From positions 310,001 to 374,000 of the forward strand of contig NZ_JAHRCY010000005.1 in NCBI RefSeq assembly GCF_019083965.1: a DNA stretch of 64,000 bases, given 5' to 3'. This stretch comes from Catellatospora tritici. Its GTDB lineage: Bacteria > Actinomycetota > Actinomycetes > Mycobacteriales > Micromonosporaceae. Shown here piece after piece: positions 34,052-42,987 of this stretch; positions within the stretch are counted from its first letter, which is position 1, and each line of letters starts with the position of its first letter. Position numbers and translations under genes: made by a program. Below the pieces are notes generated by a model that saw only the letters and a list, made by a program, of their open reading frames with translations, made no database searches and was not told the origin of the DNA.

Positions 34052-34723
34052 CTAGCCGGTGGGCCGTTCCGGATGGGCCGCCTCCAGGATGTGGCCCGAG
34101 CCTTCGAGCAGGGCGACGACCTCCTCGTCGGAGGTCTGCCGGAAGTCGGCGTAGAACTCTCCCACGGCGAAGAAGGACGACGGGGTCTCCAGGCTGATCA
34201 CCTCGTCGGCGACCCGCCGCAGCTCGACGACCGAGTCCGGCGAGGCGACCGGCACCGCGAGCACCACCCGCGCCGCGCCCCGCGCTCTGGCGATCTCACA
34301 GGCGGCTCGGGCGGTGGCACCGGTGGCGATGCCGTCGTCGACTATCACCACGGTCCGGTCGGTGATCGGTTCCGGCGGCCTGCCGCCCCGGTACCGCCGC
34401 ACACGGCGCTCCAACTCGATCCGCTCGTGGTCCTCCACGACGGCGACGTCGTGCTCACCGAGCCCGGTCATCGCCAGCACGTCGTCGTTGAGCACGCGCA
34501 CGCCCTCCTCCCCGATCGCGCCCATGGCGACCTCGGACTGGCCCGGGACGCCGAGCTTGCGAACGACCAGGACGTCCAGCGGCGCCCCGAGCGCGCGGGC
34601 GACCTCGACGGCGACCACGACGCCGCCGCGCGGCAGGCCGAGCACCACCGGTTCGGCGTCGTGCAGGAACGTGAGCCGCTGGGCCAGCCGGTGCCCGGCC
34701 TCGGTACGGTGCGCGAAAGTCAT
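34052..34723 (-). CDS. Phosphoribosyltransferase-family protein
   Basis: 223 residues. The PRPP loop is VVIVDDGIATGATARAA, and an N-terminal block VVLGLPRGGVVVAVEVARALGAPLDVLVVRKLG is split by the hood region; the tail FFAVGEFYADFRQTSDEEVV is typical of this actinobacterial group, often found with dienelactone hydrolases and linked to the dormancy regulon. Whether it still transfers a phosphoribosyl group is unknown. ATG 34723 is chosen because family similarity begins there. The frame continues to 34975, but that part overlaps the next gene. Confidence 0.8.
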   Translation of the reverse strand: MTFAHRTEAGHRLAQRLTFLHDAEPVVLGLPRGGVVVAVEVARALGAPLDVLVVRKLGVPGQSEVAMGAIGEEGVRVLNDDVLAMTGLGEHDVAVVEDHERIELERRVRRYRGGRPPEPITDRTVVIVDDGIATGATARAACEIARARGAARVVLAVPVASPDSVVELRRVADEVISLETPSSFFAVGEFYADFRQTSDEEVVALLEGSGHILEAAHPERPTG

Positions 34724-34782
34724 GACGAATGCCACCCCCCACCCCCATGGTGGCCCGGCCGGGACGCTCCGGCCAGCGGCAC

Positions 34783-35127
34783 TCAGTCCTGCGTCGCGGG
34801 CCGCGCCCGGCGCGGCCACCAGAGCACCAGCAAGTCCACGTATATCGCTCGGACCATGGCCTGGTCCCCGTCCCGGTCCCGCCCGCGCCGCGACAGGCCG
34901 CCGGGCAGGAACGGAACACCGGCGTGGCGAAGCAGCAGCAGCCCTCCGGCCATCATCACCATCCCGGTCATCCACGTACCGAACAGCAGCGCCCGGTCCG
35001 GCGTCCCGCCGGAGGCAGCACGGCAGAACAGGATCAGCGGCACCACGCCCAGGCGCGACAGGTACAGCGCCGCGACGTAGGAGGGTCTGCTCCGGATGAC
35101 GGTGAGTTCCGTGGGGGTGATCGGCAT
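34783..35127 (-). CDS. Small membrane protein, unknown
   Basis: 114 residues with two or three hydrophobic segments (YVAALYLSRLGVVPLILF, GTWMTGMVMMAGGLLLL, and a weak VRAIYVDLLVLWW), separated by an Arg/Asp-rich loop RRGRDRDGDQ. No known family. TACGGT lies exactly 6 nt before ATG 35127, which decides against the longer start at 35154. Confidence 0.6.
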   Translation of the reverse strand: MPITPTELTVIRSRPSYVAALYLSRLGVVPLILFCRAASGGTPDRALLFGTWMTGMVMMAGGLLLLRHAGVPFLPGGLSRRGRDRDGDQAMVRAIYVDLLVLWWPRRARPATQD

Positions 35128-35169
35128 GCCGACACCGTAGTGCTCGTGCACCACCCCGGTCGTTGCAGG

Positions 35170-36873
35170 TCAGGAAGTTTCAGGCGTGGTGGGAGGGTTC
35201 CCGGCGACATGGAAGGCGGCGACCGCGGTGGGCAGGGTCGGATAGAGGCGATCGCGGCCTATGCTATCGGCTATACCGAATGCCACCAGATCATCCATCA
35301 GGTCCTGTTTCACCCGGGCCAAGGCGAGCGTGACGCCACGGCGTTCGAGTTCCTGGCGTAGGGCGTCGAGCGCCTCCAGGGCGGTGATGTCGACTTCGAC
35401 GATCGCCTCGGTGTTGAGCACGAACCAGGTGACCGGCTGCGGGCTGGTGTCCAGCGCGTGCAGAGCGCGGCGGCGGAAATCCTCGGCGTTGGCGAAGAAC
35501 AGCGGCGAGTCGTACCGGTAGACCAGCAGCCCGGGGACCGTGGTGGCGTCGGGGTAGTCGTCGACGTCGTGCATCCCGGCCAGGCCCGGCACGTTGCCCT
35601 GGACGGCGTCGTGCGGCCGGGCGACCCGCGACAGCATCTCGGCCACCGACAGCGCCACGGCCGCGAGCACGCCGTACAGGATGTCGAAGGCGAGCACGCC
35701 GACGAACGCGGCCAGGGCCAGCAGGAACTCGCTGCGGCGGAACCGGGCCAGGCGGCGGAAACCGGGCAGGTCGATCAGGCGCAGGGCGGCGTACACGATG
35801 ATGGCGCCCAGGGCGGCGGTCGGGAACCCGGCCAGCAGCGGCCCCGCGAACAGCAGCGTGGCCAGGATCAGGACCAGCGTGGTCAGCGAGTAGAGCTGGC
35901 TGCGGGCGCCGGCCGCGTCGGCCAGCGCGGTGCGGCTGCCGCTGCTGCTGACCGGGAAGCCGCGCAGCAGCCCGGCGCCGAGGTTCGCCGCGCCCAGGGC
36001 CAGCAGTTCGGCGTTGGCGTCGACCTCGCGGCGGTGCCGGGCGGCGAACGCGCGGGCGGTCAGCATGTTGTCGGTGTACCCGACGAGCATCACCCCGACG
36101 GCGGGCAGCAGCAGGTCCGACAGGTCCGTGACGTCAGGCCAGGCGAAACTCGGCAGGCCGGAGGCGATCGGGCCGACCACGGCGATGCCGTAGCGCTGCA
36201 GGTCGAACACTGCCGTCGCGGCGGTGGCCAGCAGCACCGCCAGCAGCGGACCGGGCACCACCCGCAGGTAGCGCTGTGCCAGGAACAGGAACGCCAGCAC
36301 CGCCGCGGCGAGGGCGACGGTGGCCGGATGGATGTTCCCGAGACCGCCCAGGAAGGCACCCACCTCGCCCAGCAGCGACTGGCCGTGCACGGGTACGCCG
36401 GTCAGCCGCTCCAACTGGCCGATGATCATGATGATGGCGACACCCGCGAGGTAGCCGACCAGGATCGGCTTGGACAGCAGGTCGGCGACGAAGCCGAGCC
36501 GGATCGCCCGGCAGACCAGGCATAGCAGCCCCACCAACACGGCCAGTCCGGCGGCGAGCGCGGCGTAGCGGCTCGGGTCGCCCGCGGCCAGCGGGGCGAT
36601 GACGGTGGCGGTCATCAGCGCGGTCGTCGACTCCGGACCGACCGACAGCTGGCGCGAGGAGCCGAACAGCGCGTACAGCGCCAGCGCCGGAACGGCGGCC
36701 CACAGTCCCGCTACCGGCGGCAGCCCGGCCAGGCCCGCGTATGCCATGACCTGCGGAACCAGGTAGGCCGCGACGGTCGCCCCGGCCAGCAGGTCGCCGC
36801 GCAGCCAGGTCCGGTCATACTCACGCAGGGCGGTCAGCCCCGGCAGCAACGGTGTCGATCGTGGACGGTCCAT
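35170..36873 (-). CDS. SulP-family anion transporter with STAS domain
   Basis: 567 residues. Membrane domain of 12-14 helices (residues 25-420) with the SulP signatures LAGATVAAYLVPQVMAYAGLAGLPPVAGL (split over two helices), FGSSRQLSVGPES and PVSSSGSRTALADAAGA. A C-terminal STAS domain (about 440-555) holds GLLVYRYDSPLFFANAEDF and EAIVEVDITALEAL. The family moves sulfate, bicarbonate or dicarboxylates; the usual bacterial N-terminal Pro/Gly features are kept, but substrate is not decided. No carbonic anhydrase or cys gene is adjacent. Divergent from the small gene at 37065. Confidence 0.88.
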   Translation of the reverse strand: MDRPRSTPLLPGLTALREYDRTWLRGDLLAGATVAAYLVPQVMAYAGLAGLPPVAGLWAAVPALALYALFGSSRQLSVGPESTTALMTATVIAPLAAGDPSRYAALAAGLAVLVGLLCLVCRAIRLGFVADLLSKPILVGYLAGVAIIMIIGQLERLTGVPVHGQSLLGEVGAFLGGLGNIHPATVALAAAVLAFLFLAQRYLRVVPGPLLAVLLATAATAVFDLQRYGIAVVGPIASGLPSFAWPDVTDLSDLLLPAVGVMLVGYTDNMLTARAFAARHRREVDANAELLALGAANLGAGLLRGFPVSSSGSRTALADAAGARSQLYSLTTLVLILATLLFAGPLLAGFPTAALGAIIVYAALRLIDLPGFRRLARFRRSEFLLALAAFVGVLAFDILYGVLAAVALSVAEMLSRVARPHDAVQGNVPGLAGMHDVDDYPDATTVPGLLVYRYDSPLFFANAEDFRRRALHALDTSPQPVTWFVLNTEAIVEVDITALEALDALRQELERRGVTLALARVKQDLMDDLVAFGIADSIGRDRLYPTLPTAVAAFHVAGNPPTTPETS

Positions 36874-37064
36874 CCGACACTTCTACCGCACCCGGGGCCG
36901 TGCCGGGATCCGGCGAACCGGTCGTCCGCGCGGACGGCCCGGGTCGGCCGCGCGCCGCCGCCCATGCTCGGGCGTATGACGATCCGGCCGGTGGACGACG
37001 TCGGCATCCTCGACGGCGGCTCGACACCGTCGTCGCTCAGCCTACCGAGCTTGGGAGACCACCC

Positions 37065-37370
37065 ATGGCGAACGTTCTCGCACCGCTGCCCGCGCTCGCC
37101 GCGCAGGCCGACCGGCTGATCGCGCTGGGGCTGCACCGGGCGGCCGGGGTGACCGAGGCGCAGGTGCGGGCGGTCGCGCAGTACGGGCCGCGGGACGCGC
37201 TGCTGTACCTGCTGCACGATGTCGACCGGGGCGACGACCTGGCCGGGTGGAGTCCTGATGAAGCCCTGCCCGCTCTCGCGCAAGCCCATTGCTCGCCGTT
37301 GACGCTGACCGAGGGCATCCACTGGGTGCTGCAGCAGCCCGAGGCCCTGGCCGCAATCTGTGCTTCATGA
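37065..37370 (+). CDS. Small helical hypothetical protein
   Basis: 101 residues, mostly helical and Leu/Ala-rich (LAAQADRLIALGLHRAAGVTEAQVRAVAQYG), with no signal or membrane segment. GGGAG lies 8 nt before ATG 37065, so this start is preferred over the long upstream frame, which overlaps the SulP gene. Family not recognised. The 289 bp that follow up to 37660 contain no convincing gene; a short CGACG triplet repeat is at about 37460-37477. Confidence 0.6.
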   Translation: MANVLAPLPALAAQADRLIALGLHRAAGVTEAQVRAVAQYGPRDALLYLLHDVDRGDDLAGWSPDEALPALAQAHCSPLTLTEGIHWVLQQPEALAAICAS

Positions 37371-37659
37371 CGATGGGTTCGCGGCTGCGCCGCCCCGGCG
37401 GCCGACTCGATGCCCGGACCCCGGCGCTGTGGCTCAGCAACGGCACCGGCCGCGATGGCGCGACGCGACGCGACGCGCCGAAGGTCGGCTGGTGCTGGGC
37501 GGGCAACCGTCACACCTGGCTCGGCTTCGCCTCCGCCCGCCACCGGTCCGCTGCCCTGGCGTGCTGATGTCCCGGACACGGCCGGACGAACCCGCGATCG
37601 GTCGGTGACGGATCGTGACCGGGATGGCGGCGCGGGCCATGGTGCGTTAGGAATGGCGC

Positions 37660-39249
37660 GTGGTGGACGGACCTTCGCTGGGGCGGGCGGGCCGGGGTAT
37701 GGCCGTGGCGACCCTGGTGTCCCGGCTGGCCGGATTCCTTCGGATCGTGGTGCTGGCAGCGGCGTTGGGCATGGGAACCAGGCTGCTCGACAGCTACAAC
37801 GTCGCGAACACGTTGCCCAACGCGGTGTATGAGCTCGTGGTCGGCGGGGCCATGGCCAGCGTGGTGGTCCCGCTGCTGGCGCGGGCGGCGCTGACCGAGC
37901 CTGACGACGGGGTCGAGTACGCGCAGCGGCTGCTGACGTTGATGGTCTACGGGTTGGCTGCGATCACCCTCGCCGCGCTGGTCGCGGCACCGTTGCTGGT
38001 CGAGCTGTACACGCCCGGTTTCACGGCCGGGCAGCGCGACCAGGCGGTCGTGTTCAGTAGGTACTTCCTACCGCAGATCCTGTTCTACGGCGTCAGCGCC
38101 ACGGCCGCCGCGGTGCTCAACATCCGGGGCAGGTTCGCCGTCCCGATGTGGGCGCCGTTCGGCAACAGCGTCGTGGTGATCGCGGTCGGGTTGATCTACC
38201 TCGCCGTCGACTCCGGCGCCATGACGGACGGGCAGATGCTGCTGCTGGCGATAGGCACCACCGCCGGGGTCTTCGTCCAGATGTCGCTGGTGGTCTGGGC
38301 TCTGGCCCGCAGCGGCTTTCCGCTGCGGCCGCGCTGGGATCCGCGCGGTATCGCGATCCGTCGCATCGGCCGCCTTGGCGGCTGGGTCCTGTTGTCGGTC
38401 GTGGCCGGTCAGGCGCTGCTCGTCATGGCCACGCGGGCGGCGTCGCTGAGCGGTCCGGGCGGGATCACCGCCTATCAGAGCGCGTACGCGGTGTTCCAGG
38501 TGCCGTTCGCGGTCATCGCGGTGTCGGTGATGACCGCGATGCTGCCGCGGCTGAGCCGCAACGCCGCCCGCCTCGACCATGACCTGGTGATCGGCGACCT
38601 GTCGCGTGCCGTGCGGGTCGCCTCCGTGGCCATGGCGCCGATCGCGGTGGCGATGGTGGTCCTCGGGCAGCAGCTCGCCACGCTGCTGTTCGCTAACAGC
38701 CGTAGTGTGGCCTCGACGGTGAGCATGCTCGGCGTCGTCGTGACGGCGTTCGGGTTCGCCCTGGTCCCGTTCACCGGCTACATGATCCTGCAACGAGGGT
38801 TCTACGCGCTGCAGGACACCAGGACGCCCGCGCTGATCACCGCGAGCGTAGCCGCGATCGGGGTCACCGGATGCGCGGCCGCGATGTGGCTGCTCCCGCC
38901 CGCTGACATCGTGATCGGCATCCCCCTCGTCTACGCCCTGGCGTACACCGTCGGCCTGCTCGTCACCGCTGCCGTGCTACGCCGTCGGCTGGGCCGCATC
39001 GACGGTCGCCGGCTGCTGCGTACGCACCTGCGGGCACTCGGCGCCGCGGCCGTGGGCGCGGCCTGTGCCGTGCTCGCCGTGCGGACGCTGGCCCCGGTGG
39101 TCGCCTCGGACTGGGTCGGATCCGTCGCCGTCATCGTCGTGGCCGGACCTGCGGGCGCGGTCGGCTACTTCGTCGCCGGACGGCTCCTGCAGCTCACCGA
39201 ACTGCGGCAACTGGCGACCATGACGCTGGGCGGCATCCGTCCCCACTGA
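37660..39249 (+). CDS. murJ: MurJ/MviN-type lipid II flippase
   Basis: 529 residues with about 14 membrane segments. The MOP-exporter pattern of MurJ is clear: ATLVSRLAGFLRIVVLAAALG, SYNVANTLPNAVYELVVGGAMASVVVPL split over helices 1-2, RYFLPQILFYGVSA and VLNIRGRFAVPMWAP. The arginines of the central cavity (R in SRLAGFLR and in NIRGRF) are present. MurJ turns lipid II to the outer face for peptidoglycan synthesis. No cytoskeletal or pseudokinase domain is attached, unlike mycobacterial MviN, and no cell-wall gene is adjacent, so it may be a second copy. Start GTG 37660 or 37663. Confidence 0.82.
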   Translation: MVDGPSLGRAGRGMAVATLVSRLAGFLRIVVLAAALGMGTRLLDSYNVANTLPNAVYELVVGGAMASVVVPLLARAALTEPDDGVEYAQRLLTLMVYGLAAITLAALVAAPLLVELYTPGFTAGQRDQAVVFSRYFLPQILFYGVSATAAAVLNIRGRFAVPMWAPFGNSVVVIAVGLIYLAVDSGAMTDGQMLLLAIGTTAGVFVQMSLVVWALARSGFPLRPRWDPRGIAIRRIGRLGGWVLLSVVAGQALLVMATRAASLSGPGGITAYQSAYAVFQVPFAVIAVSVMTAMLPRLSRNAARLDHDLVIGDLSRAVRVASVAMAPIAVAMVVLGQQLATLLFANSRSVASTVSMLGVVVTAFGFALVPFTGYMILQRGFYALQDTRTPALITASVAAIGVTGCAAAMWLLPPADIVIGIPLVYALAYTVGLLVTAAVLRRRLGRIDGRRLLRTHLRALGAAAVGAACAVLAVRTLAPVVASDWVGSVAVIVVAGPAGAVGYFVAGRLLQLTELRQLATMTLGGIRPH

Positions 39250-39377
39250 GTCCGATGCCGAGGCCGCCTGCCAGGCGCAGGCGTATGGGTCAGCGGTGGA
39301 ATCAGGTGCGGCCGACCGCCCGGCCCGCTGACGCCCTACGTACGACAAGACCGTAGGTGTCGGTCTACGCTTTGGCC

Positions 39378-40973
39378 GTGGATGGCGCGACCGAATCCCG
39401 TGATCGCCGGACATCGCCGGACGGCACCGCGACCGCCGCGACGGCGGCTACGCTGCTGGCTACCGGGCAGGCGATGCTGCCGGTGGTGCGGGAACTGCTG
39501 TCCGGTATCCCGGCGGGGTGCACCTGGCTGCTGCCGGTGCTCGACCCGCAGGGGGCGGTGGTCGACTTCGAGATCGCGGCAGTCAGTGCGCACGCTCGTG
39601 ACGTGGCAGGCCGGGGTGGCGACGAACGCGTCGGTCACCGGGTCGGGGTCCTGTATCCGAGAATGGTCGGCGGCCCACTGTGGAACCTGTACCAGCGGGT
39701 GTACGCCGACGGTGCGCCCGGGAAGCTGCCCGATTTCACGTATCACGCCGACACCGACGGGGTTGCCGCGACGTCGTTGTTCGACGTGTCCGTCCACCGC
39801 GTATGCGGCGGGCTGCTGGTGTGGTGGCAGCGCCTCGACGAGCAGGAACGCCGCCGCGAACAGACCGAACTGCTCGGCAACCTCGGCTGGGGCGAGACAG
39901 ATCTGACCACCGGGGCCATCACCTGGTCGCCTGGCATGTACCGCATCTTCGAACGGGACCCGGCCCTGGGGCCGATGAGCACCGCCGAGCAGACCGCGCA
40001 CATCGTCGCCGACGACCAGCCGCTGCGGGAGACCGCCTGGCAGATGCTCGACAGCGGCGCGGTGTCGGACCTGACCTTCCGTATCCGCGTCGGTGACAAG
40101 ATCAAACACATGCGCCTGCTCGCCGACACCGCCCGCGACACGGCCGGCAAGCCGGTGAAGCTCTACGGCGTCGTCCAGGACGTCACCGCCCGCGAGAACT
40201 CGCGCACCGATGTGGAGAAACTTCGCGCAGAACTGCGCGTGCGCGAACTGACGATGGTCGCCGAACACCGACTCGCCGGGCAGTTGCAGCAGATCATCCA
40301 GCCCCTGCCCGAAGCGCCGTTCACCCTCGCCGACCTCGACGTGTGGGTGAACTACCTGCCGGCAGAGAACAGTGTTCGCGTCGGCGGCGACTGGTACCAC
40401 GCCCTGCCGCTGCCCGACGGGCGGATAATCCTGGCCATCGGTGATGTCGTCGGGCACGGTCTGGCCGCGGCGACCGCGATGGCGAACTTGCGCTACGCCC
40501 TGGTCGGGTGGAGCGCGGTCGAGGTGGGCGACCCCGGCCGACTACTGTCGCACCTCAACCAGCTGTGCCTACGCCTGGAGACCACAGCCACGGCGGCTAT
40601 CGCCGTGTACCAGCCCACCGACCGGACGCTGCGGTGGGCGCGGGCCGGACACCCACTGCCCTTGCACCACCGCGCGGGCCGCACCACACCGCTGGCCCGG
40701 GTCGACGGCCTGCTCCTGGGCGCCACCGCCGCCGCCACCTACCGTGAGACCGTCTGCCAACTGCACCCGGGCGACCTGCTGCTGTTCTACACCGACGGGC
40801 TCATCGAGCGCCGCGGCCAGGACACGACCGACACGCTCGGCGACGTCGCCGAGGTGATGGCCGCCGCCGCCAAGCAGCCCGACGGACAACCGTTGGCGCA
40901 CCTGACAACCCTGCTCACGCACGCCAGCCCCGACGACGACACCTGCCTGCTCGCGATCCACCTTCGACCCTGA
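39378..40973 (+). CDS. PAS-SpoIIE (RsbU-type) serine phosphatase
   Basis: 531 residues. A first sensory region (about 30-150), a PAS domain (about 165-275: GNLGWGETDLTTGAITWSPG ... VKLYGVVQDVTARE), a coiled linker and a PP2C/SpoIIE phosphatase domain (about 285-530). Metal-binding blocks are NSVRVGGDWYHALPLPDG, LAIGDVVGHGLAAA, LLFYTDGLIERR and ASPDDDTCLLAI. It should dephosphorylate the STAS antagonist encoded at 41388 in response to a signal (inference from family). GTG 39378 has TACGCT 6 nt upstream; GTG 39357 is the alternative. Convergent with the anti-sigma kinase gene, 4 nt apart. Confidence 0.85.
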   Translation: MDGATESRDRRTSPDGTATAATAATLLATGQAMLPVVRELLSGIPAGCTWLLPVLDPQGAVVDFEIAAVSAHARDVAGRGGDERVGHRVGVLYPRMVGGPLWNLYQRVYADGAPGKLPDFTYHADTDGVAATSLFDVSVHRVCGGLLVWWQRLDEQERRREQTELLGNLGWGETDLTTGAITWSPGMYRIFERDPALGPMSTAEQTAHIVADDQPLRETAWQMLDSGAVSDLTFRIRVGDKIKHMRLLADTARDTAGKPVKLYGVVQDVTARENSRTDVEKLRAELRVRELTMVAEHRLAGQLQQIIQPLPEAPFTLADLDVWVNYLPAENSVRVGGDWYHALPLPDGRIILAIGDVVGHGLAAATAMANLRYALVGWSAVEVGDPGRLLSHLNQLCLRLETTATAAIAVYQPTDRTLRWARAGHPLPLHHRAGRTTPLARVDGLLLGATAAATYRETVCQLHPGDLLLFYTDGLIERRGQDTTDTLGDVAEVMAAAAKQPDGQPLAHLTTLLTHASPDDDTCLLAIHLRP

Positions 40974-40977
40974 GAAT

Positions 40978-41391
40978 TCAGCAGGCCATCCGCAGCCGCA
41001 CCAGCGTGGACGTCCCTTCAACCTCGAGGCTCACCGCGTCGCAGACCCGCTCCACGATCGCGAGGCCCCGGCCTCGGATCGCATCCGCGGCAGGCATCGC
41101 CGTCCCTCCGAAAGCCGTCGGTCGGGACCCGGGCGGCCGCTGGTCCAGCACCTCGCACACCACCGCTCCCGCTTCGGCCCACACCCGGACCAGGCCACCG
41201 CCCCCGCTGTGCTCCACGGTGTTGGAGACCAGTTCGCTGACCGCCAGCGTCAGCATCTCCACCCGCGGCGTGGCCAAGCCCGCCGCGAGCGCCCGATCAC
41301 GTACGAAACGGCGCACCCCAGCCAGGTCACCGGCCACGGCGAAAGTCATCTCGCCTCGCGCCGCGACATCCGCGCTGCCAGCATCCGTCAC
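40978..41391 (-). CDS. RsbW/SpoIIAB-type anti-sigma kinase (HATPase_c_2)
   Basis: 137 residues. ATP-binding Bergerat fold: VRRFVRDRALAAGL, N box LTLAVSELVSNTVEHSGG, a shortened G1 block EVLDQRPPG and G2 IRGRGLAIVERVCD. Such proteins bind a sigma factor and phosphorylate an STAS antagonist. GTG 41391 overlaps the STAS stop codon (GTGA), so the two are translationally coupled. No sigma factor gene is in the window; the target must lie elsewhere, or the kinase has another target. Confidence 0.85.
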   Translation of the reverse strand: MTDAGSADVAARGEMTFAVAGDLAGVRRFVRDRALAAGLATPRVEMLTLAVSELVSNTVEHSGGGGLVRVWAEAGAVVCEVLDQRPPGSRPTAFGGTAMPAADAIRGRGLAIVERVCDAVSLEVEGTSTLVRLRMAC

Positions 41392-41717
41392 AGTTGCTCG
41401 GCCTCTGGCACCGGCGCGGACAGGAGTTGAGCGACACCGGTCAGGTCCAGCACCGTGGCCACCATTCCCACCGCTTGCGTCACGTATATGGTGCTGCCGT
41501 TCGCGCACGCCCGATGGTAGGCCGTCACCAGGGCGTTGATGCCGGTGGAGTCCAGGAACTCGACCGCCGCCAGATCAACCTCCACCCGTCGGAAAGAGGC
41601 CACGGCGTCGACCAGGACCGCGGTCAACTCGTCGCTGGCGCTCATGTCGCACTCACCGGCGACCTTCACGGTCCGGAGGTCCGCTGAGTCCACGGTGCGG
41701 ACCGAAAACAATGCCAT
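41388..41717 (-). CDS. STAS-domain anti-sigma factor antagonist
   Basis: 109 residues, one STAS domain: VKVAGECDMSASDEL, VEVDLAAVEFLDSTGINALV and a C-terminal helix. The phosphorylatable Ser is in LDSTGIN. When unphosphorylated it should bind the kinase encoded by the overlapping downstream gene and free its partner. ATG 41717 (MALFSVRTVDSADL) is used; the frame stays open to 41819. The phosphatase at 39378 is the likely activator. Confidence 0.85.
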   Translation of the reverse strand: MALFSVRTVDSADLRTVKVAGECDMSASDELTAVLVDAVASFRRVEVDLAAVEFLDSTGINALVTAYHRACANGSTIYVTQAVGMVATVLDLTGVAQLLSAPVPEAEQL

Positions 41718-41855
41718 ACCGGAGCAGCACCTATCTGACGACGACGAACGAACCCGCCAACCATCATCGCACCGCTCCGTCCACGCAGAACCTGGCAGAT
41801 CGGTGCAGTCCCCGTCCACCTGCCGGGCGACACGGCATCCGCCGACGACACCGAG

Positions 41856-42359
41856 CTACTCCGTGTACGCCTCCACGTAACGCTCCGGATCCTTGTCGCG
41901 GAACATGAGCCCCTTCCCGGCCGGGTGCTCGCGATAGAAGGCAAGCCACTGCGCGCCCAGCTCTGCCCGCAACTCGATGGACGCATGCTTCCGGAAGTCG
42001 GGCAGGCCCTCGTCCTCTTCCTCACCGAGGTGTTCGGTGTTCTCCCGGCGGGCCTCCCAGACCGCCGACCACCACTCGTCGGACCCGATGTCGTGCCGCC
42101 GGGACTCGTCGATCGCGTCCCGGATCTTGTTATGGTCACGGATCGCGTCGAGGCTCTCCGCCTCAGCGTCCTCGCCCCCGCGTCGGAGCAGATGGGGGTA
42201 GAGGATGCGCTCCTCGGCCTCGGCATGGATCTCCAGGTGCAGGGCCAGCGGTTCCCAGACGGCACGCATCTGTTCGGGGTTCCTGGCATCGTCCAGGCGT
42301 GCGAAACCGCGACGGAAAGCGGCATGATCATCGAGGATCAGCGCGGTGATGTCATCCAT
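41856..42359 (-). CDS. Hemerythrin HHE-domain protein
   Basis: 167 residues. A four-helix HHE domain (about 1-125): ILDDHAAFRRGF, LALHLEIHAEAEERILYPHLL, DAIRDHNKIRDAIDE and NTEHLGEEEDEGLPDF, with the His and Glu residues for a di-iron site. The last 40 residues are extra, with an EHPAGKG turn. Such proteins bind oxygen or scavenge iron or NO. ATG 42359 starts the fold (MDDITALILDDH). The neighbour upstream on the same strand is the peroxide-resistance gene ohr. Confidence 0.82.
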   Translation of the reverse strand: MDDITALILDDHAAFRRGFARLDDARNPEQMRAVWEPLALHLEIHAEAEERILYPHLLRRGGEDAEAESLDAIRDHNKIRDAIDESRRHDIGSDEWWSAVWEARRENTEHLGEEEDEGLPDFRKHASIELRAELGAQWLAFYREHPAGKGLMFRDKDPERYVEAYTE

Positions 42360-42444
42360 GCCAGCCGTCTTACCACAGAACGACCTGGTCAAACCGCCAG
42401 TACCGGCCGCGCGGCAAGGCGCCGTGCGGCCGGAGCGGCCGCAG

Positions 42445-42879
42445 CTACAACCGTGTGCCGTTGACCGTGAGGTCGACAGCGATGTTGCCGCGGGTGGCGT
42501 TGGAGTACGGGCATACCTGGTGCGCGATGGCCACCAGCTCCGCCGCCTGCCGCGGGTCGTCCATCGAAGGCAGGGTGACGTCGAGCGCCACGGCCAGCCG
42601 GAACGCGCCCCCGTCGGTGGGCAGCAACGACACGTGCGACGCGATGGCCACGTCGTCGGCGGGCAGCCGCTTGCGCCTGCCGACCAGCGCCACGGACGTG
42701 GCGAAACAGGCGGCGTAGCCGATGGCGAACAGCTGCTCGGGGTTGACGCCGTCGCCGTCGCCGCCGAGTTCCTTGGGCTGACGCAGGTCCACCTCCAGTG
42801 CGCCGTCGGCGGTACGACCGTGGCCGTCCGCACGCCCGCCGGTGACGATCCCATGGGCTGTGTACAGGGCTGTTGACAT
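42445..42879 (-). CDS. ohr: Organic hydroperoxide resistance protein (Ohr/OsmC family)
   Basis: 144 residues. Both redox cysteines are present: the peroxidatic Cys in FAIGYAACFATSV and the resolving Cys in AHQVCPYSNATRGN, with NPEQLFAIGY as the Ohr signature. It reduces organic and lipid hydroperoxides in the cytoplasm, usually with lipoamide as reductant. A GGAGG ribosome site and a good promoter (42912-42939) precede it. There is no ohrR next to it; an HxlR-type regulator at 43717 is the nearest regulator. Confidence 0.9.
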   Translation of the reverse strand: MSTALYTAHGIVTGGRADGHGRTADGALEVDLRQPKELGGDGDGVNPEQLFAIGYAACFATSVALVGRRKRLPADDVAIASHVSLLPTDGGAFRLAVALDVTLPSMDDPRQAAELVAIAHQVCPYSNATRGNIAVDLTVNGTRL

Positions 42880-42911
42880 GAAGACCTCCGTGAGGAATGT
42901 ACTCGACCGGA

Positions 42912-42939
42912 ACCATATACTTCAAAAATAGGAAGTCAA
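42912..42939 (-). promoter_or_regulatory. ohr promoter with internal inverted repeat
   Basis: On the minus strand TTGACT (42934-42939) and TATGGT (42912-42917) are 16 nt apart. Between them ACTTC-N8-GAAGT forms an inverted repeat, and CTTCTGAAG lies further upstream at 42949-42957. The stretch is strikingly AT-rich for this genome, fitting a regulator-binding promoter. Confidence 0.55.
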
Positions 42940-42987
42940 TGGATAAGCTTCTGAAGTAGTCAAGGCTCGTTCCGAAGGAGACAGTCC

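Noticed and set aside
37440..37480. CGACG short tandem repeat as a possible CRISPR or variable locus
   Set aside because: Only about three 5-bp units in a GC-rich background; no spacers and no gene effect.
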